Assembly: GCA_013400975.1 (NCBI GenBank)
Contig: WBMZ01000359.1
Span: 453-64,452 of the forward strand
Source: Atrichornis clamosus
Taxonomy: Eukaryota; Chordata; Aves; Passeriformes; Menuridae
Length of the DNA: 64,000 bases
Reading direction: 5' to 3'
The translations under genes and the position numbers were made by a program. Of this stretch, positions 11,236 through 21,604 are shown piece after piece. Position 1 is the stretch's first letter, and every line of letters begins with the position of its first letter. The notes below the pieces were generated by a model. The model did no database searches. It had not been told where the DNA came from and saw only the letters and a list, made by a program, of their open reading frames with translations.

Positions 11236-14200
11236 AGCCTGAAAATGTAGTTTTTTCAGTTTTTCATACTTCACAGGCAACACGCAAAATGATTTCAAAA
11301 ACTGCAGCATATTACCCCCAACTGGAATTCCAACCTGTCTTTTAAATGAGACATCTGCTCTGATATTCTCTTGGGGCTTTTGAATTTGCCAAATTACACT
11401 ATCTCTGTTTGTATATACTTCAAAAGAGAGGGAAATTTCATGCTCTCAGCCAATCACTGACTGCATCATATATTTGCTCGGTCTTAATATCCATTCTAAG
11501 GAAGATAATAAAGCAAGAATGCAGCTATTTAATAAGTACGATGAGTCAAGAATAATATTTTTGCTGGAGAAAAGAAATCCAGTGTCCACTCCTACCTGAT
11601 ATTTTTCTGAATGAAGGAAAAAAAAATTGCTTAAAAGTATAAAGCAAGGTCAGAGTACGGAATTTCATTCTCATTGTTCTCCTTTAACTTTTATTTTTTA
11701 AAAGAATTTTTATTATCTGCAATTAAATTTAAAAATCTGTTTCTCCTGATGAGAAAAATGATGAATCCTGTAAATAAAGTCACATTTTCTTCTTCATATC
11801 TTTCTGTAGATTTGAAATAAGGGAGAAGTTATGCTTAGACAGTGATAGTTTAGATAATAGTCTTTTTCCTCAAGATCAGTCATTAGACTTTAATTTATAA
11901 TTGAATATTTTTCATGAAGCAACATTGTTTAGGATCTTTTTTAGCTTATGTAATAGTCATATCACAGAACAAGCCAGGCATTGAAAAACTTCCTTGCACA
12001 TGCAGGCATCTTTCTGAGCATTTGTTTTTAATCAGTGCTACTTTTCTCTTTCTGAGAGTACAACTCTTTTTATTTGTGGACATTTATCAAAGTTAATTTC
12101 TGGCAGAACAAGTGCTGAGCAGGCAATATACATTTATGGTGCAATTTTCTGAAAGGAGAACCAGATCCTGAAGGAATATGTCCTTATACAGGATAAATTA
12201 TATTTATCTGAGAATTGAATTAGTCACAGTTTTGTACTTTGTGTGACTGTATATTATATATACAGATGTTACAGTTCCACTGAATGCAGTGTCTGCATTC
12301 TATCTCCCTTGAAGTTACATGAATTCACATATTCTTCACTTATTTTGGTTGTCTACATGTAGAAAACCTAAAATATTTTTGAAACAGCTTTGAAATGAAG
12401 CCATAAGCCAACATAAAGCCCATATTACTCTGTGTGGGAGATAATTTCTCCTTTAACTTAGATGTTATAGGGCTGATACCTCTTGTTTGGTTTTTTGGGG
12501 CTTTTTTTTGCATTTTCCATTTCTTCAGAATCTTGCTAAGTTTCAGTTAAGTGAAAAGGAATTGTTCACATACATACTTAATACCAACACACTCAAATAG
12601 CAAGGGTTAAGGATCTTAGAATGTGACCCAAATCAGTTCAGTCACCTCTGTGAAACACAGTCTGGTACAACTGACTGATCATTTCAAACCACTGTCTTGC
12701 ATTTGGTTTTGTGACTTTCCAAGTTTTCAGAGGAGGAAATGGACATTTTCCAATGTGTTGGCTTTGTGCTGGGAAACCATCTCTACCTGTGTGAAAAATA
12801 TGCTCTAATTTGGTCAACTGCAACTTATCTCAGCTCTTGCACACTCTGGTCTCTTACAAGCACACATCCTAAGCTGTGGGGTTTCAACCATGATCTGTAT
12901 GGATCCAATAACCTGTATGTTTAATTAAGGACCACACGAGCTGTCATCAAGGTAAGATGAAGACCATCTTATGCTATCTGTAATTTTCTTAATTCTACTC
13001 CTAATGATTCTTAAAATAAAATTAATTTTTTAATACAAAAGAAATATCTTGTAGCAGCAAACTCTTTCTTGGACTTGATACCAAATGGAAAAGAAAGTTT
13101 GTTGCCTTGGAATAAAGTGGATATATTTATTTTAGGTAGTACACTTAGGTTTTATCACTTGTTCCAATGACCTCTCTTCACACAGTAAGTCACAGAGATT
13201 GTAAGCAATGTGTCACAGGCTGAAATACAGAAAGCTAGGAGGTAAAATGTGAAAGTATACCACAAATCAAAAGCCCTGAGTGTTGCTGACTATCTCCTGG
13301 TATTTGTGCACATCATGGTGCCTCTATTTACATTCCACTTTTTTACTGTGTTCATAGTTCTGTTAGAGAAAAGAATCAATCCAAAATTTTACCTGTACTT
13401 TTGTGTATCTGTTGCTGTCAGGTGTTTTCCTGTGCTTTGCTCCCTCTTCAATGCACAATTATTTAAGTCTACAACCCCAAACCAGGCCAAGTACAAATGA
13501 AACCACCAGAACTTCACTATCACTGAGGAGGCTGGATAGACATTTTGAGAAAGTGTTTATGTTTCTCATAAAACTTATTAAACCCCAAAGATGAAAGTGT
13601 GAACCTGAGGATGATCCACAATAGGATTCCAATTTTTACATGGAAAATATATGTAGTTCTAAAATAGCCTCTGAGTTCTCCTAGCATGCCATCCAGCACT
13701 GGCATGGTGCACTGTTCCAGGGTGAAAACAAGTGTGCCCCACAGGACCACGTGTCAGTGAGCAGGTAAGCATTTTCCATCATCGTCAGCTCCTTGTTCTA
13801 AACGCACTCACTCAGCACAATTTTAAGATTTCTTTTGAGAGACACAGCTGCTTTGTATTTCCCCAAAAGAGTGTGGAAGGTTTGACCTACAACATTATCA
13901 GGGATGCTTGGGGTATATTTCCTGTAAGTGTTCATGCTGCCTGCTGAAGAAAATATTTATTTCCCTCTTGCATCCATAGAACTTCAGCTCAGATTTTAGC
14001 CATCTCTGAAATGTGTCATGGCCACTGCAGTCCTGTTACAGCGGAGTGTGACTGTTCTGAGCCTTCCTTGTCACGTCTTCAGCAGGCATTTTGATGTTTC
14101 TCATTATTTATTTGTGACTTCTGTTTTCATATCCTGCGTTTTAGAAACTGTTCAAGTCATTAAAGGCTAAACAAAAGTCTCAGGCTGAGGTGCAGGCTGA

Positions 14201-15280
14201 ACACACCAAAGATTTGGAATGCTTTTATTGAACTCAGTAGACAATTTGACCTTGGGAACAATTGCATTGAGATAAATATCCATTGAAGAACACCAAAATC
14301 TTCCAAACCTTTTTATTTGCTGTGTTTCCTGGAAGAGCTCAAACTACACACATAATTTTTTTAAGAACTGCATGAATTGACATTAATGAAGTCCTTATGT
14401 GAATTTCCCTATTACACTATGAGAAGAATGGGTCTTTGCAGATCAGTTATGTAAGTTCTGACTAGTTAACCTAGTTAACTATTCTGACTCTGTTAACCAA
14501 GGAGGCTTCAACTGAACCTTTTTTCTTTCACTTTCTTTGGGTTTTAGTGCTTCTTTCTGCTATAGAATCAGATCTGTTCCCAACATAACTATTTGTGTGT
14601 GTCTGTGTCATACATACACACCTGTAACCTATAATGGAAGTAGAAAAACTTTTTAATTATTTCCCTGAATATAGAGTAAATTTATTTGGTGTTCTGTCTC
14701 CTGCAGTAAAACTTTGTTTTCAATCACATAATGTGGCAAATTTTATTTGATTTATGACTTCTGGTTATCTATTATCAGTTCCATTCCATCTACTAAAGCG
14801 ATTGTCAGTTCTGTACATAGATTTCTCTATGTTCTCCAGGTCTTCATCGGCAACAATTTATTTAAGCCAGAACCTTGAAGTGAAATTGTCACAGTCTGAG
14901 AGATCACAACGTAAGAGTTTTTAAAGCTGTACTGTGTGGAAGGTGAATCTTGTCCATGATGAAAGAACTTGTTTTAAACTTCCATTACTTTAAATGAAAG
15001 TGAAAATAATTAGAAAAAAATCCCCACAAACAGTACAAAACAGGAAAGATTAATGAAGCAAACTGTGATGGTTTAATATCCATAACATCTCAATGTGTTT
15101 GACAAGTGACCAAGTTTTACAGGTAAACCCAGGTAACTCCCTAATTTAAAATCTCTTTTCCGGTTGCATACCAAATATACAGAGAAAAGATTATGGATAA
15201 GGGCTCGCTTGAAAAGTTAAAATGTTCTCACATTTTTTTGAAACTTGGCAGGGCTATGTCCCCCTCATGCTGCACAATTC
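11236..15280. other. Unique AT-rich DNA, no gene seen
   Basis: Four kilobases of non-repetitive sequence without recognised transposon, exon or RNA gene. A local cluster of three GTTAAC palindromes lies at 14465-14497. Open frames are 60-83 codons and motif-free. Confidence 0.55.
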
Positions 15281-15283
15281 TTT

Positions 15284-15478
15284 TGCCGTTCCCGCGGTTT
15301 GTTGCCAGACTTATTAAGGTCTGGCTGCTAAGAACCCACAAAAGCCTCCAGCCCTGCTCAGCCGCTGCTGCTGGCTGGGTTGGAGCCGGGTCACCGTCCC
15401 CGGAGTCCCCTGGCAGAGCGGGGCTGTCCCCTACCCTCCTCTCACACCTCCCGAGCCCTGCTCCAGGGCAAAGACTCA
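15284..15478. promoter_or_regulatory. Small GC/CpG-elevated patch, unassigned
   Basis: About 195 bases with GCCGTTCCCGCGG, GCCGCTGCTGCTGG, GAGCCGGGTCACCGTCCCCGG and several further CpG dinucleotides in an AT-rich setting. The 127-codon plus-strand frame through it (15193-15576) shows no domain. It may be a small regulatory CpG cluster or a relic repeat; the evidence is composition only. Confidence 0.2.
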
Positions 15479-16039
15479 GGTTTTCCTGGATTATTCACAT
15501 CTGTACTCTGCCAGACACTTATCTATATAACAAAAAAAGATATTCCACTCTTGTATTTCGTGTCGATTCATCCTAATTTTCAAACTTGCACAAATCCACT
15601 TACACAAGAAACACACTTTATCTTATTCAGGCTTCATCATTTAATCTCCAAATGCTTCAGTTTTTGAAGCTTACAGAGAATTTCTGAGAAGTTTTAGAGC
15701 TCAGATCAATTAAGAATCCTGTTGTTATTGAGTACTATTAATTTTTCACCTTGGAAGCATGGAAAATATAAGCTATGGGAAGCAGGGATGTCTGCAGGCT
15801 CTGAATGTTAGAGGCAGTTCTGTTAAGACTAAATTGGCCTGGTAGTTACAGAAAATAAATAGGCATTAAGGTTCAATTACACAATTTGAGGATTAGGATG
15901 TAATTAGCTAAGGGACACCACTCTTGATGATGACAAAAATATTCTTCAAAGTATTAGCTGTAGCCCAAAAACTTGTGCAGTTGGATCAGTCAGTTCAGGT
16001 TTACTCCTGAATCAGCTGAAAATCATCCCTGAAAATGTC
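15479..16039. other. Unique AT-rich DNA, nothing recognised
   Basis: Non-repetitive AT-rich sequence between a CpG-elevated patch and a T/G tract. No gene or element was seen. Confidence 0.6.
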
Positions 16040-16042
16040 ATT

Positions 16043-16138
16043 GTATTTGTTTAGTTTAGGTTTAGTTTAGTTTGGTTTGGGTTTTCTTGTTTGTTTCGGA
16101 TTTTTTTCTGTTTGCTTGTTTGACTTTGTTTCTTTTCC
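16043..16138. repeat. T/G-rich low-complexity tract
   Basis: Irregular TTTAG, TTTGG and TTTGT units (for example TTTAGTTTAGTTTGGTTTGG). It supplies the K/N/Q/P-rich C-terminus of a spurious 161-codon minus-strand frame that ends here. Confidence 0.85.
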
Positions 16139-16139
16139 T

Positions 16140-16745
16140 GGTGAGTTGGTTGTTTTCCTTAAGGAAAGGTCGAAGCAAAGGAACGTAGAGGAATTCCTGA
16201 ACTCATTGAGAAAAGTTAAAGTCTGCCAAGATTGATTCAAAAACAAGTTGCCCTTTCTGTGTATACACGAGAGTGGCTTCTTAAAACCAGGCAGAAGGGA
16301 CGGCAGAGGCTGGGGTGACATTGGCAGGGGGCCAGGGACCCCTCGTGTCATTAGGTGTAGGTCCCTCCTTTCAAAAAGCCCTATTCTATCACACCAGCCT
16401 ACATCAAGAGCTAGCTCAGCTAAAGCAGATGGGAAAAGCTGGGAGTTCCCTGCAATGGACAAATTTCTGGCATCACTGCTAAAATAGTCAGGGCAGGCTG
16501 CCACAAGTCTCTGCCTTGCCTGGCCCTTGGCTCGCCCGATGTTCTCAATCATGTTTCATCCCACAGCAACAGCTTTAGTATTTGAAATGCTCGTGGTCCT
16601 TGTCACGTTTTGTTCTTTTCTTGAACAAAAGGAGACGTCCACCACCTTGGCCAGCGCGGTGGGGATGGGTGCCCAGCGCTCCCAGTTCACACTCAGGCAA
16701 GCCACTGACTCCCTGGCCGGAGCAGAAGATCAGATCTAAAGCTGC
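16140..16745 (-). mobile_element. Possible old ERV LTR-derived sequence, antisense
   Basis: This GC-elevated segment reads on the minus strand with LTR-like texture. There is a possible LTR start at TGTGATAGAATAGGGC (plus positions about 16381-16396), then AAAGGAGGGACCTACACC and a GC-rich downstream stretch. Upstream on the same strand is a segment resembling an avian retroviral leader or LTR (plus 16600-16735, with the words GTCCACCACCTTGGCC and GGGTGCCCAGCGCTCCC). No terminal inverted bases or target duplication could be verified. It may instead be ordinary unique DNA. Confidence 0.3.
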
Positions 16746-17185
16746 AAAGAGGCCTTGACTGTATAAAAATCCGAAGTTGCAAGGTGGTCTTGATTGCCTA
16801 AAAAATTTACCTCAAACCAGTCAATTTCAACCACCAGTGTCTACATTGCCACAACACTTGATCTAAATCTTATAACTGGCACTTAGTAGTGGTACTTATT
16901 ACTTTTCCCTTTCTAGTTCAAAGAGCCTTAAAGAATGAATTCTGTGTTACGAGTGACCTGCAATGTGATGGTGACAGTATTTGCTGCATGCCTTGAGGTG
17001 AGAAATGAGGAAAATTTGGCTACTTGACAATGCAACCCTGTTTTCTAGGGCACTGTCAGAAGGCAATGTGATCGGCAGAGGGCCAAACCTTGGGTGGTCA
17101 CCTCCTGAAAGCAGGTAGCTGCCCCTGAAGCCAGATTTCACAAGAGCTTGCTTATTTAAAACACTGTCCAAAAATATACATGCAT
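16746..17185. other. Unique AT-rich DNA, nothing recognised
   Basis: Non-repetitive sequence with no exon or transposon recognised. The 74-codon minus-strand frame at 16947-17171 has no motif. Confidence 0.6.
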
Positions 17186-17189
17186 GTTA

Positions 17190-17303
17190 CAATTGAAAAC
17201 AAAAACCAAAAACCAAAACCCAAACAAACAACAACAACAACAACAACAACAAACAAACAAAAAACAAACAAAAAAACCCCCCAACAAACCGAAAAAAACC
17301 CCT
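17190..17303. repeat. (CAA)n / (CAAA)n A-rich repeat
   Basis: AACCAAAA units grade into about eight CAA triplets (17228-17252), then CAAA/CAAAAA units and ACCCC-interrupted A-runs. It is a compound microsatellite. The Q/N/K frame on plus and the L/V/C frame on minus are repeat translations. Confidence 0.92.
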
Positions 17304-18248
17304 CACTTCAGAGGCATCCAAAGGCTGAGTCGAGACAGATGCAATGTTCACAGAAATAAACAAGCGGTAAAAACTTGTTAATAACTTTAATTCTTTAATA
17401 TAATTTTCAAATTCAACAACAGGAACAAATTTATAGAAATGTGCTGAATACACTGAGGCAGAAAACGAGTGGGTTGTTTTTAACCCTAAGGTTAATAAAT
17501 TCAAGGACCAAAGTTAGCAATATTTCAGATCTTTGACTCAGGTTTTCCATTTATATTTCCTACAAAATAAGTTACATGAACACATATTCAAGAATTAAAA
17601 TGTCTTTTTTTTCGGTTTATGGCCTTACTTTACAAAATCTGAATCTGTCTCAGATGAATTCTACAGGCTATGAAGATGAAAGAGAGTATCTTGAATGCAC
17701 TTGTTATATCTGTATTACTCAGCATGGTATAAAGGATTTGTTAACAAAGCCCTGCATATTTTTTAGAACAGTCTGGAATGAAAGAATATTTTTGGGTCTG
17801 AGTGCTTTAATCATTAGTTTATTAAGAACTTGCTCACAGTTTGGTTCCTGTTTTAATTTCAATGGGACTTTTGTGAATTTTAGAAGAAAAAAATCTGTCT
17901 TTCTTAAAAAAGTAATTAAAATTTATATCCAGTACTGCATGACAATCACATTGTTAAGGTTTTTTTAAATGTGAGGTAAAGTGGTTTTTCCTGTCTATGA
18001 TGTAAAATTTTTGATTAAATGTTATATTAGTAAACATTTGTGTACATTAATATCTAACTCAAAATTAAAAATGGTCCTTAAGTTAAGAATATTAAAAATC
18101 TTGATTATCATTTACCTCCAACTCTGTGGAGGAATCTCCACAAACATAAAATATCCTGGATAGATCTTTGTGAGTTATAGAAATTTTCTTCTTGTTTGTA
18201 AAATTTATGTGAGAAAATATCTGATATTCCTGACCCAGGGTGATCTAG
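17304..18248. other. Unique AT-rich DNA, no gene seen
   Basis: Very AT-rich. The 130-codon plus-strand frame 17576-17968 is one of the longest in the window outside repeats. It is F/I/K/N/L-rich with A/T third positions throughout and has no domain or splice framework, so I treat it as a chance frame. Confidence 0.5.
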
Positions 18249-18249
18249 T

Positions 18250-18292
18250 AAAAAAAAAAAAAAAAAAAAACCCCCACAAAATCCCCAAACAA
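18250..18292. repeat. Poly-A tract with CCCC interruptions
   Basis: About 20 consecutive A followed by CCCCCAC and CCCC-spaced A runs. No retrotransposed body was recognised upstream on the plus strand, so it is not called as a processed pseudogene tail. Confidence 0.85.
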
Positions 18293-18949
18293 AATTGTTA
18301 TTCAGGGTCTTTACACACAAAAAAGAAGAAAATTGATAGAGAATAAGGAACAAGAAATAAAAACTACTTAAATTCTGGTTGCTGTCTAAAATTTAATCTT
18401 TAGAATGGAAGCATGAGTAGTGTGATGTCTGGATTATGCTGAATAATACAGGGGGGTTTTTGAAGATGTAGCACTGCCTTCCTTTAACAGAGTAACCCCA
18501 CCAGGACTGTGGTTTTACTTGCCTTTCACAACTGTTCCCTAATGAAGCTGTGGAAAAGAACATATGTATGTGAAGTTTTTTTTTCAAGCTGCATAAAATA
18601 TTTTCTCTCCAATGCGCAGTAATTTGCCTTTATTTTTGTACTGCCTTAAGTTGCAGACTTTGTTAGGTGAAGAGGAAGTCTAAAACTGCTCACGATTTTC
18701 AGGGAAAGTTAAATTTTCAGTGAAACTATAAAAAGAATCACATCAATGCAGGTAATTACTGAGCATGAAGTACATTGCTTATCTTACTCTGTCAGAAATC
18801 AGGTGCTGAGAAAATTTGCCCGTTCCATACATTTATTGTTCAAAAAAGTATTCTGATCATAAAAACACTATGGGTCTCCAGTGACTCTAAAGCTTAATGT
18901 TGCAAAATATGGCTGTTTGAAATGCACTGAAGCTGTTGTCTGGTTTCAT
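18293..18949. other. Unique AT-rich DNA, nothing recognised
   Basis: Non-repetitive AT-rich sequence between a poly-A tract and the possible conserved block that follows. No gene or element was seen. Confidence 0.6.
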
Positions 18950-19262
18950 TTGTCCCTTCTTTCGCTTCCTTTCCCAGTAGGAGCTGATTTTCTTTAGTAA
19001 GACCAAGTGGGAATGCAAATGTTTATTAAATGCATATTCCAACCCTGCAGTCAGAGGCAAACTGCTGCTGTGCTCACACTTTGCATCCTGGTTACTGTAG
19101 GTGCCTTTGTATCAGAAACTGCTTTTGCTGAGGGCTGCCTGTAATGAAGAAGCCAATGACCTGTAAATTATCACCAAAATGCTCAAGTTGGTCTTGCAGA
19201 CGAATGCTTTTGATTATGGTCTACAGTATCCAAAGTTCAATTTCTATTTAAAGCAAAGAGCT
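18950..19262. promoter_or_regulatory. Possible conserved non-coding element with POU octamers
   Basis: A non-repetitive, compositionally even block with no open coding frame. It contains a perfect octamer ATGCAAAT (19013-19020) and a related ATGCATAT (19030-19037), 10 bases apart, followed by repeated TGCTG/TTTGCAT words and a TTTAAAGCAAAG segment near its end. Paired POU sites in complex unique sequence are typical of developmental enhancers, but this is inference from motifs and texture. Conservation is not tested. Confidence 0.3.
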
Positions 19263-19654
19263 TCAAGGTTCTTTGTATGTATGGGGTTTTGTGGTTTGGG
19301 TTTTTTATTTTTCTTTTTTTTTTTTTTTTAAATGTTTGATTTTAGAGTGCATAAAGTAAATCTTTCTGATGTAAAGTTTTCTTGAGAGTTGATATACAAG
19401 GAATAAAACACATGCACTGACTGTTTGCTAGATCAAAAACAGTAGCCATTCAAAAGACAGAAGAAAAATCAAGAGTAGGCCTAAAGGTATGGTTTAATAT
19501 CACTTGCTCCTGCATATAAACTATGAAATAATTTACTACTTACCTAAACAGAAAAAGTTTAGGTAGACACAAAGGAAAAAGAAATCTTTATCAAGAGTTT
19601 AAGGTTAGATTGGTTCTGAAACCATCAAAATAAAAATACTATTTATCAAAGGTA
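19263..19654. other. Unique AT-rich DNA with T-run
   Basis: Includes a T/G tract and poly-T at 19283-19331. Otherwise unique AT-rich sequence without recognised features. Confidence 0.6.
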
Positions 19655-19912
19655 ATTTTTGGGATGAGGGAGTTTTGTTTGTTTGTTTGTTTGTGAGTTT
19701 GGGGGGGAGTTTGCTTGGGTTTGGTTGGTTGGTTCGTTTGGTGGGGAGGGTTGTTTTGGTTTTGGTTTGTATGTTTGTTTGTGGTTTTGGGGGCTTTGGT
19801 TTTGGTCTTTGTGGGGCTTTTGGGGAGGGTTGGGTTTGGGGTTTTTTTGGGTGTTGAGGGAAGGGTCACTTGGGGTTTTTTTTTTTGAGGGGGAGAGGAA
19901 AAGGGCAGGAGT
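19655..19912 (+). repeat. G/T-rich tract with G-quadruplex potential
   Basis: About 250 bases almost free of A and C on the plus strand, built from GTTT, GGTT and GGG runs. At 19813-19841 five closely spaced runs of three or more G occur (GGGG, GGGG, GGG, GGG, GGGG with loops of 1-5 bases), meeting the usual G4 pattern. More G runs follow to 19905. Plus frames read as V/G/F/W and minus frames as P/T/K/N/Q, all repeat translations. Confidence 0.85.
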
Positions 19913-21040
19913 TTGACAAAGCTGAAAGATATTGAGCATCAGACTGTCTAGTCTAGGCTTGATGAGATCTGAAACCTTGCTCTTTAGAAACAGAGGCATA
20001 CATGATTTCCAAATGGAAAAATTCTTCCTTTAATCTGATTATTTTGTTCTTGAAGCTTCATAAGGGTCTTCCTTTCAAAATTAAGTTGATGTTTTTAAAT
20101 GGCATGTTAGGAGAGCTTAAAAAAGAATTTCAATTACTTTAGTTTCCAGGGCAAAAAAGCCCAAGATGTTAAAAACTAAAAAAAAATAGAATTGCTTCTT
20201 TTGGCTTCTTCTTGTTGTATTTTTAACTTTTGATATTGGATTAATTTTTTTAGAGGCTAGGTTTTCCTTTAAGATAATAATTACTAATGTCACATCTATG
20301 ACATGCAGGAAGTGTCTCAGATTCATGAAAATGCATGTCCTTCACTGATACAAACATGAAGATTACCTTTAAAAATGCATGGAAAGTAAATATCGTTCAC
20401 AAATATTCAAATTCAAAATAACCTCAAAATTATATTAAACAAATCTTTTTATTTTCTAGTAAACCCTGGATTACATTGTCATTGCTGTTTGGTTTTCATG
20501 TTACTGGTAAACACAGAAGGCAAAAGAAGATGAAAATTGGCATATTATCAGGAACAAAATGTTTGGAATTTTGTAGTATATATTACACTTTTATTTTCCC
20601 TTATCTGGTAATATTATGAACCAGTGAAACCACAAAACCCCTCTGAAAATATTTGGTGACCATTGCAAAATTTATGTCAAGTTTATATTAAATCTCACTA
20701 AATTTTTAGGAGACTCCTCATTTTTAGAAGGTAAATGAAAAGTAGTAACAACTTGTGCTTTTGATCAGTTTTCCAATTTAGTTAAAAATTCATGAGCATC
20801 AGTGGAGAATACCTGAGAAGAACGCAAGCAGCCACAGGCAGGTTGGCACATTTTTTTTCTCCCAATAGTGTAAAAACAATCATGTACATGCAGAATACCC
20901 AAAGGGTTAAAAAGGGTTAAAAAAAATTCTGTTATTAAAGAGGGAGAAAGAAAGGAAGGTGACAGCACCAGAGAAACTTACAGAAACAGAAGAAATGACT
21001 CAGGAAAGGAAAGGTCCAACTTCAAAAAAGTGACTGGACA
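19913..21040. other. Unique AT-rich DNA, no gene seen
   Basis: Non-repetitive, AT-rich. The 67-69 codon minus-strand frames at 20117 and 20765 lack motifs. No transposon was recognised until the CR1-like tail that follows. Confidence 0.55.
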
Positions 21041-21143
21041 TGTGGAGCCATGGTCTGGTTGACAAGGTGATGATCAGTCAGACACTGGGCTCGATGATTT
21101 CAGAGGTCTTTTCCAAGCTAAAATGGTTCTGTGATTCTGTGAA
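21041..21143 (+). mobile_element. CR1-type 3' tail fragment, sense
   Basis: Contains CCATGGTCTGGTTGACAAGG, a CTCGATGATTTCAGAGGTC block, a TTTTCCAAGCTAAAATGG block and a terminal TTCTGTGATTCTGTGA repeat. The ATTCTGTG octamer doublet marks the CR1 3' terminus, giving plus orientation. The left boundary is set by loss of recognisable text and is approximate. The subfamily differs from the other tails here. Confidence 0.75.
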
Positions 21144-21489
21144 ACTGCCTCTGAGATCAAAGAGAGAATATCAGAGATGTTCTGAATGCGGCTGAAAATC
21201 ACAGCAGGAGAAATCAGTCACTAACAAATAGAATCGTTTTTTACATGCGGCGTATTTTTCAAACTTTTCTTAAAGTTATTTCAACAGAAAATATTTGAAT
21301 AACGTTACATTCTAACGGTGGAATAAGGATGGATGGAAGAAGCTGCAAGAATGCCTTTGAAAATGTTTTAAAGATCCTTTTCATGACATCAAGTAATGAT
21401 GTCAAATAATGGTGAACAAAACATCAAATCTACCACTGCCCATCAGGCAAAATGTTTGTAATCTTCTTCAAGTATGCTTTTAGCATTTT

Positions 21490-21604
21490 CACAGAGTCAC
21501 AGAATGTTTCGGGTTGGAAGGGACCTTAAAGATCAGCTCTTCCATCCCCCTGTCCCTGGGAGGCTGGGGCAGCTCCCGCCAGACCAGGTTGCCTTAAGCC
21601 CCAT
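21490..21604 (-). mobile_element. CR1 LINE 3' tail, antisense
   Basis: Plus-strand text runs from CACAGAGTCACAGAATG through GGGTTGGAAGGGACCTTAAA and GATCAGCTCTTCCATCCCCC to AGACCAGGTTGCCTTAAGCC. This is the reverse of the CR1 terminus and its adjacent segment. The fragment is about 115 bp, 5'-truncated and non-coding. Confidence 0.88.

Noticed and set aside
16067..16552. 161-codon minus-strand open frame
   Set aside because: Its C-terminal part translates a T/G low-complexity tract (K/N/Q/P-rich) and its N-terminal part has no domain; possibly LTR-derived DNA.
17576..17968. 130-codon plus-strand open frame outside repeats
   Set aside because: F/I/K/N/L-rich with A/T third positions and no motif or splice context; consistent with chance in AT-rich DNA.
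18250..18292. Poly-A tract as the tail of a processed pseudogene
   Set aside because: No recognisable retrocopied gene body lies upstream on the plus strand.
19646..19999. 117-codon minus-strand frame, P/T/K/Q-rich, resembling a low-complexity protein
   Set aside because: Antisense translation of the G/T-rich tract.
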